From contig NW_024881531.1 of the NCBI RefSeq assembly GCF_019059575.1, forward strand, positions 1,178,001 through 1,242,000: a DNA stretch of 64,000 bases. The letters are read 5' to 3'. A program made the translations under genes and the position numbers. Shown one piece after another: positions 59,307-64,000 of the stretch (positions are counted from its first letter, which is position 1; the number at the start of each line of letters is the position of its first letter). The notes under the pieces are model-generated. The model saw only the letters and a program-made list of their open reading frames with translations. It ran no database searches and had not been told where the DNA came from. Source of the DNA: Amphibalanus amphitrite (lineage: Eukaryota; Arthropoda; Thecostraca; Balanomorpha; Balanidae).

Positions 59307-61031
59307 AGAGAATCATTATTTACTTTATTTATTTACCTATAAGAAAGGATTTATGTACCGCATAGATATGGTAGCTTCACCTAGGTTCATATATGGCGCA
59401 ACTGCGACGATACACCTGCTGGTGAAAACACGTGCTTTCCATGCCGCTTTTGTGGGATGTGCTTCCGATTTGCGGGACGTCTATGAGGTACGATATTTTT
59501 GCTCTTGCTTACTTGGTTAATTTTGTCAACTGACAGGTTTTTATCAATTATATGATTTGGTCAATGTTGTCATCTTGTATTAGCCGGGGGCAAGGCTACG
59601 TTGGCTATACAACCGCTGGGGCTGGGAATGCCTGTCCATGGCCCACGCAGTGGGTATGCTTATCAAATCAATGCCATTGACTTAATTTTTGTGTGCATAT
59701 TACATTTACTTATACAGTCAAATATTTCATTCATGCGCACGACCTTTCAATCCACATATTAAGGCTAAGCAGCATTTCTCGTCGTAAAAAAACTTTTGAA
59801 GCATTAGTGAGCATGTTGAGCTCAAGGTATGTTTATCAGTATTTCTCTTCAACTTGTAAGCATTTTGAGAAAAAAATTGTTTTGTTCATTTGGTTTTTAA
59901 TCTGATCACTCCATGTTTATGAAATGTGGATGGGATAGGCCTTTACCTATAAGATAATTGAATGGAATATGGAGGTAGGTAAATGTTACGCGCATATACT
60001 CTTTGTCTTTATTGGTAGAATAGGGAGTGAAAAATTATTCTGGAAAATTTGATGTGAGTGTGGAAAATTACTTTGATTTGGATGCCCCTTCCCACCCAAA
60101 CTGGCAAATTTTGGGACACTGATGGATGATAATAACATTGTCTTATAATATTTACATTTGGCGTATCCTGCCTGATCAGAGTAATAGTGACAAAATATTG
60201 TTTAGCATACCTCAATGAAATTTAGCTGAATGTAAATATACCTGTGGAGGAATAGGGGTTTGATGCATTAAGCGTTATTTATCAGTAATGTGTGAAACTT
60301 TTCAGGAATCAAATCTAAAGCTTTGTTTGCTCACCATTCACATCTTGTAACAGATTTTGCAGACTCCTCAGGCTCAGACTGAGCCTGAGTCTTAACATTT
60401 GCACACAAAACTTGTGTTAAAATTTTCCATTGGTGTGGTAGCATGAAATGCAGGGCATTAAATCAAGAAGGACTTTACAGTTGTTCCTTACAAATCCTCT
60501 TGGTGATTAATATAATAGTTCCTATTCTGTTGTTAAACTTTTTAACCACTACCAAATAATGTAACAAATTATGGATAAAACTCTGCATTCTGTCAGCCAG
60601 GGTTAAATGATCCAGTCCAAATTGTATGCTGATATTTGGATGACTGCTGTTCTTAAATAGGATGTGTTACAGTCAGATATTTCCCACTGTTCCAGTAGCT
60701 AAATAATGGTTATGGATGCTATTTTGTTTAAATACCAGTCAACAGATGACTGCAGAGTGCAGGCCCATTGCCTGTGAAAAGTTGCCATGGTTATGTTGAT
60801 TTCTCAATTTGAGGTTGCAAAGGCACCCTATGGCTTTTTCAATAGACAGTGAAACATTTGTTAGTTATTTTTTACAGCTCTATGCTATTTTTGACAATAT
60901 GACTAAATGTTTCAGATGACTATGGTGACCAATGAAGTAAGTTGGTCTGTTGTTTTGAAGAACTGCTTTTGAAAATATGAAGTCAGAGTTTCCAGTAATC
61001 TACCCAATATTTGATTAATATCTGTCAAACC
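59307..61031. other. Intergenic stretch upstream of MDN1
   Basis: AT-rich. It must contain the MDN1 promoter and 5' UTR, but no element was identified. A 14-bp-arm palindrome of CAGGCTCAG/CTGAGCCTG type lies at about 60361-60392. Confidence 0.45.
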
Positions 61032-64000
61032 ATGAACAACCAAGTCATGGAAACCGATGATAATCAAACTGCTAGCACTACAACACTACTGCACACTGAA
61101 CATCTACAGCAAATATGGGATCACCTATCTGAAGATGCCAAGAGACGATTCAAGCCCCTGAGTCCATCTCAGAGGTCGAACAGGGCAGCTGTATGGCGCC
61201 ACCTGCTGTCCCTAATGAGAGACGGCGACGGTCGGGCGGCCGTGCTGTGTGCGGCGCGCGGCCTGGTGCCGGCGCTACTGGCCGAGCTCGGGCGGCGCGC
61301 AGCCGACTCTCCGGCGCCGCTGCTGGCCGCGCTGGCCGACACAGTGCGCCTGCTGCCGCAGCTGGACAGCGCCGTCGAGTTCCTGCTGGTGGGCGTCTCC
61401 CGGCCGCCGTGGCCCGGCCGGACCGACCCGCCGGCGGCCGAGCGGCGCTCCAAGAAACCGCGGCTGGATGAAGGGCCGGCGCGGCGTGACCTGCTGGTCG
61501 CCCTGCTGCCGCTGGTGCAGCGGTTCCCTGAACGACTGCGCCAGCTGTGGGACTGGTCCGGCTGTCTGCCGCTGCTCCAGGACCCGGACCCGGAGACGCG
61601 TTGGCTGGCCGCCCGGATACTGGCGCTCATCTCTGGCATGGGTCCCGGACAGACGGAGAGACTGGCGGCGGCGAGCGGCGTCACGGGGGAGGACGAGATC
61701 CGTCTGACAGCCCGCCACCTGAACCCCACTCCAATGGTGACTCCCCCCGCCGCCGGCGGAAGATCACCGTCACCTGACCGTGACGTGATGGTGACGTCAC
61801 CGGCCCCGCTGCTGACGTCAGAAGACATCTGCGGTCAGCTGGTGTGTGTTGAGGGCGTGACGCTGCCGGTGGTGGACGCAGCGGCGGCCTGCGCCGGTCC
61901 ACTGGTCCTCGTCCCGGACACGCGGGCCGCCCTGCGCAGTCTGGCGCTGGCTGTGGCAGCCGGCCGGCCGGCGCTGCTGCAGGGCCCCGTCGGATCGGGA
62001 AAGACATCTCTAGTTCACCACCTGGCGGCCGTGACCGGTCACGTGGGCTACCCGCGCCTGGTGAGCGTCCAGCTGGGCGATCAGACTGACAGCAAGCTGC
62101 TGCTGGGCTCGTACCGGTGCACGGAGGTGCCGGGAGAGTTTGTCTGGCAGCCGGGCTGTCTGGCGCAGGCTGTGACTGACGGCAGCTGGCTGCTGATGGA
62201 GGATATCGACCGCGCGCCCATGGACGTGGTCTCGCTGCTGGTGCCGCTGCTGGAGTCGCGCTGTCTGACCGTGCCCGGACACGGGGATCTGGTGCGCGCC
62301 GCGCCCGGATTCCAGCTGTTCGCCACACAGCGGCTGCTGCCGGGCGCCGGCGGGGCGCTGCACAAACAGCAGACCTCGCACGCGGCGCTGCTCGACAGGC
62401 TGTGGCTGCGTGTTGCCGTGCAGCCGCTGTCGGGCCGCCAGCTGAGCGAGGCAATGGTACACCGCTGGCCGCGGCTGAACACCGTCGCCAGTCGACTGCT
62501 GGAGGTTTACACAGTGATGACCTCGGTCAGGGACGACTCTGAGGGGGCGACGGTGGCGGCGGAGCGGGCCGAAACTGCGCGACTTCAGATGAAAGAGGCG
62601 CGGTTGGTGTCGACACGGGACCTGATGAAGTGGTGTCAGCGCGCTGGTGACGACTTCGACGTGACGTCGGCGCAGTGCGCCAGCAGGATGTTCCAGGACG
62701 CCGCGGACATTTTCTGCGCGGCCGTGGCGCGCCGCGAGCTGCGCCTGCCGCTGGCGCAGGAGATCGGCGCGCGGCTGGGCCTGCTCAGCGCTCAGGTGGA
62801 GTTCAGCGTGACCAGCCATAAGCCGAGCGTCACAGAGACGGCCGATGTGCTGACCGTGGGCCGCGCGCGGCTGCCGGTGGCGCGCTCCGCCGGCCGCCCC
62901 GCCGTCACCTTCTCGTTCACGCGCCAGGCGTGTGTGCTGCTGGAGCGGGTCGGCGTGGCGGTCGGCTGCCGGGAACCGGTGCTGCTGGTGGGAGAGACGG
63001 GAGTTGGTAAGACGAGCAGCGTGCAATACCTGGCCGAGCGGACCGGCCGACGACTGGTAGTGATCAACATGAACCAGCAGAGTGACAGTGCCGATCTGCT
63101 CGGTGGCTACAAACCCGTGGACATGAAACAGGTGATGGCGCCGCTGCGAGACGAGTTCGAGACGCTCTTCAGGGAGACATTCGACGCGGCTTCCAACGAG
63201 AAGTTCCTGCGTAACATCATGACGCTGTTCGCTGCCGGCCGGTGGAAGGACCTCACCGCTCTAATGCGTCACGTGCACGGCCAGGCTCCGTCTCGGCTGC
63301 GGCGCCGCGGCCTGCCGCCCGACCACCGTCTCTGGACCGGCTGGCACGCGGTCGGCCAGCGCCTACAGTCGCTCAAGGACAAGGGTCAGCGTCAGCTGGC
63401 GCTCGCGTTCGCCTTTATCGAGGGTACTCTGGTGAAGGCGGTGCGAGAGGGCCAGTGGGTGCTGCTGGATGAGATCAACCTGGCCTCGGCGGAGACACTG
63501 GAGTGTCTCTCCGGCCTGCTGGAGTCCCCGGACGGGCCGCTGACCCTGCTGGAGCGGGGAGACGTACAGACGGTGCCTCGACACCCCGATTTCCGACTCT
63601 TCGCATGTATGAACCCGGCCACAGACGTCGGCAAGCGTGACCTACCGGCCGGCCTGCGCAACCGGTTCACAGAGCTGTTTGTGGATGAGCTGGAGGACGC
63701 GGCCGACCTACGAGTGCTGACGGCAGACTACCTACGCCACCTGGGTGTCACAGGCGCTCAGGTCAGCGGCGTGGTTTCCTTCTACCAGCGGGTGCGCGCG
63801 GCGGCGGCCGACCAGCTGCAGGACGGCACTGGCCACCGGCCCCACTACAGCCTGCGCACGCTGTGCCGTGCACTGCGTGTCGCCGCCGGCAACCCATGCG
63901 GAGGTGTGCCGCGCTCCCTGTACGAGGCGCTCTGTCTGAGCTTCCTCACGCAGCTGGACCGCGCCTCCTACCCGACCGTGACGGGGCTGATACAAAGTCT
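61032..64000 (+). CDS. MDN1: Midasin, AAA+ ATPase of 60S ribosome biogenesis (N-terminal part, runs off the window)
   Basis: Midasin (Rea1) is a dynein-like protein with six AAA domains. It uses ATP to pull assembly factors from pre-60S particles in the nucleolus and nucleoplasm. The frame is open from ATG 61032 to the end: 989 codons plus two bases, no stop and no intron, against roughly 5,000-5,600 residues for the family. The start is the first ATG after an in-frame TAA at 60996 and has an A at -3 (AACCATGA). AAA1 has Walker A GPVGSGKT (318-325) and Walker B LLMEDID (D391), followed by LFATQRLLPG. AAA2 has Walker A GETGVGKT (654-661), Walker B WVLLDEINLAS (D813-E814) and FACMNPATDVGKRDLP. 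Midasin AAA1 normally starts near residue 305, so the N-terminus looks complete. Codons are strongly G/C-ending, unlike the AT-rich DNA just upstream. Confidence 0.96.
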   Translation, partial: MNNQVMETDDNQTASTTTLLHTEHLQQIWDHLSEDAKRRFKPLSPSQRSNRAAVWRHLLSLMRDGDGRAAVLCAARGLVPALLAELGRRAADSPAPLLAALADTVRLLPQLDSAVEFLLVGVSRPPWPGRTDPPAAERRSKKPRLDEGPARRDLLVALLPLVQRFPERLRQLWDWSGCLPLLQDPDPETRWLAARILALISGMGPGQTERLAAASGVTGEDEIRLTARHLNPTPMVTPPAAGGRSPSPDRDVMVTSPAPLLTSEDICGQLVCVEGVTLPVVDAAAACAGPLVLVPDTRAALRSLALAVAAGRPALLQGPVGSGKTSLVHHLAAVTGHVGYPRLVSVQLGDQTDSKLLLGSYRCTEVPGEFVWQPGCLAQAVTDGSWLLMEDIDRAPMDVVSLLVPLLESRCLTVPGHGDLVRAAPGFQLFATQRLLPGAGGALHKQQTSHAALLDRLWLRVAVQPLSGRQLSEAMVHRWPRLNTVASRLLEVYTVMTSVRDDSEGATVAAERAETARLQMKEARLVSTRDLMKWCQRAGDDFDVTSAQCASRMFQDAADIFCAAVARRELRLPLAQEIGARLGLLSAQVEFSVTSHKPSVTETADVLTVGRARLPVARSAGRPAVTFSFTRQACVLLERVGVAVGCREPVLLVGETGVGKTSSVQYLAERTGRRLVVINMNQQSDSADLLGGYKPVDMKQVMAPLRDEFETLFRETFDAASNEKFLRNIMTLFAAGRWKDLTALMRHVHGQAPSRLRRRGLPPDHRLWTGWHAVGQRLQSLKDKGQRQLALAFAFIEGTLVKAVREGQWVLLDEINLASAETLECLSGLLESPDGPLTLLERGDVQTVPRHPDFRLFACMNPATDVGKRDLPAGLRNRFTELFVDELEDAADLRVLTADYLRHLGVTGAQVSGVVSFYQRVRAAAADQLQDGTGHRPHYSLRTLCRALRVAAGNPCGGVPRSLYEALCLSFLTQLDRASYPTVTGLIQS

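Noticed and set aside
62010..63026. 338-codon open frame on the minus strand
   Set aside because: It is antisense to the MDN1 AAA1-AAA2 region. The sense frame has Walker motifs and is open for 989 codons; the antisense frame is a by-product of G/C-rich codon choice. The same holds for 61169-61828 and 61681-62454.

Overview
This is eukaryotic nuclear DNA, most likely from an arthropod and probably a crustacean. The evidence is spliced genes with GT-AG introns, a CHMP4 protein very close to insect Shrub, a block of the arthropod telomere repeat TTAGG, and noncoding DNA full of GA/CT microsatellites, minisatellites and small DNA transposons. The species cannot be read from the sequence; a barnacle-like crustacean would fit but is a guess.

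Only three genes can be supported. (1) CHMP4, the ESCRT-III Snf7 subunit, lies on the minus strand. Four coding exons (48356-48176, 47669-47492, 23900-23786, 14238-14115) join in frame into 199 residues. The last ~25 residues must be encoded below position 14115, probably before base 1. This small gene therefore fills at least 34 kb, and positions 1-47491 appear to be almost entirely its introns. (2) COX6C, a small subunit of cytochrome c oxidase, lies on the plus strand in two coding exons (55803-55954 and 56287-56362), with a probable 3' UTR intron and a polyA signal at 56909. (3) MDN1 (midasin), the giant AAA+ ATPase of 60S ribosome maturation, lies on the plus strand. It starts at 61032 and stays open without an intron to the window end (989 codons, AAA1 and AAA2). 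The three genes have unrelated housekeeping roles and show no sign of joint regulation.

The rest is repeat-dominated. Intron material holds CT/GA tracts (832, 4521, 7269, 24028, 35306, 43889), minisatellites (39 bp at 11.9 kb; 87 bp at 15.2-17.0 kb; 30 bp at 17.6 kb; 44 bp and 23 bp at 28.5-29.1 kb), decayed LINE reverse-transcriptase tails (2.7, 13.3 and 48.8 kb, perhaps 52.0 kb), and nonautonomous DNA transposons whose ends and target-site duplications can be read. These are a hAT-type element with perfect 8-bp duplications (45691-47076), two 237-bp TA-flanked copies in opposite orientation (19619 and 44672), a 772-bp TTGA-flanked element (27002), and TTAA-flanked piggyBac-like elements (21027-21941, 49221-50266, and one end at 54321).

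The most unusual structures are as follows. The TTAA-flanked elements carry dense TGACCT/AGGTCA nuclear-receptor half-sites, including perfect palindromes. A symmetric fold-back unit at 52.53-53.36 kb has repeat-array arms, a central hairpin and a TTAGG block. A 1.6-kb palindrome lies between COX6C and MDN1. The hAT-type element has a body built from an 18-bp repeat. A pyrimidine-only tract of about 0.5 kb (in the transcript sense) sits just upstream of CHMP4 exon 3.
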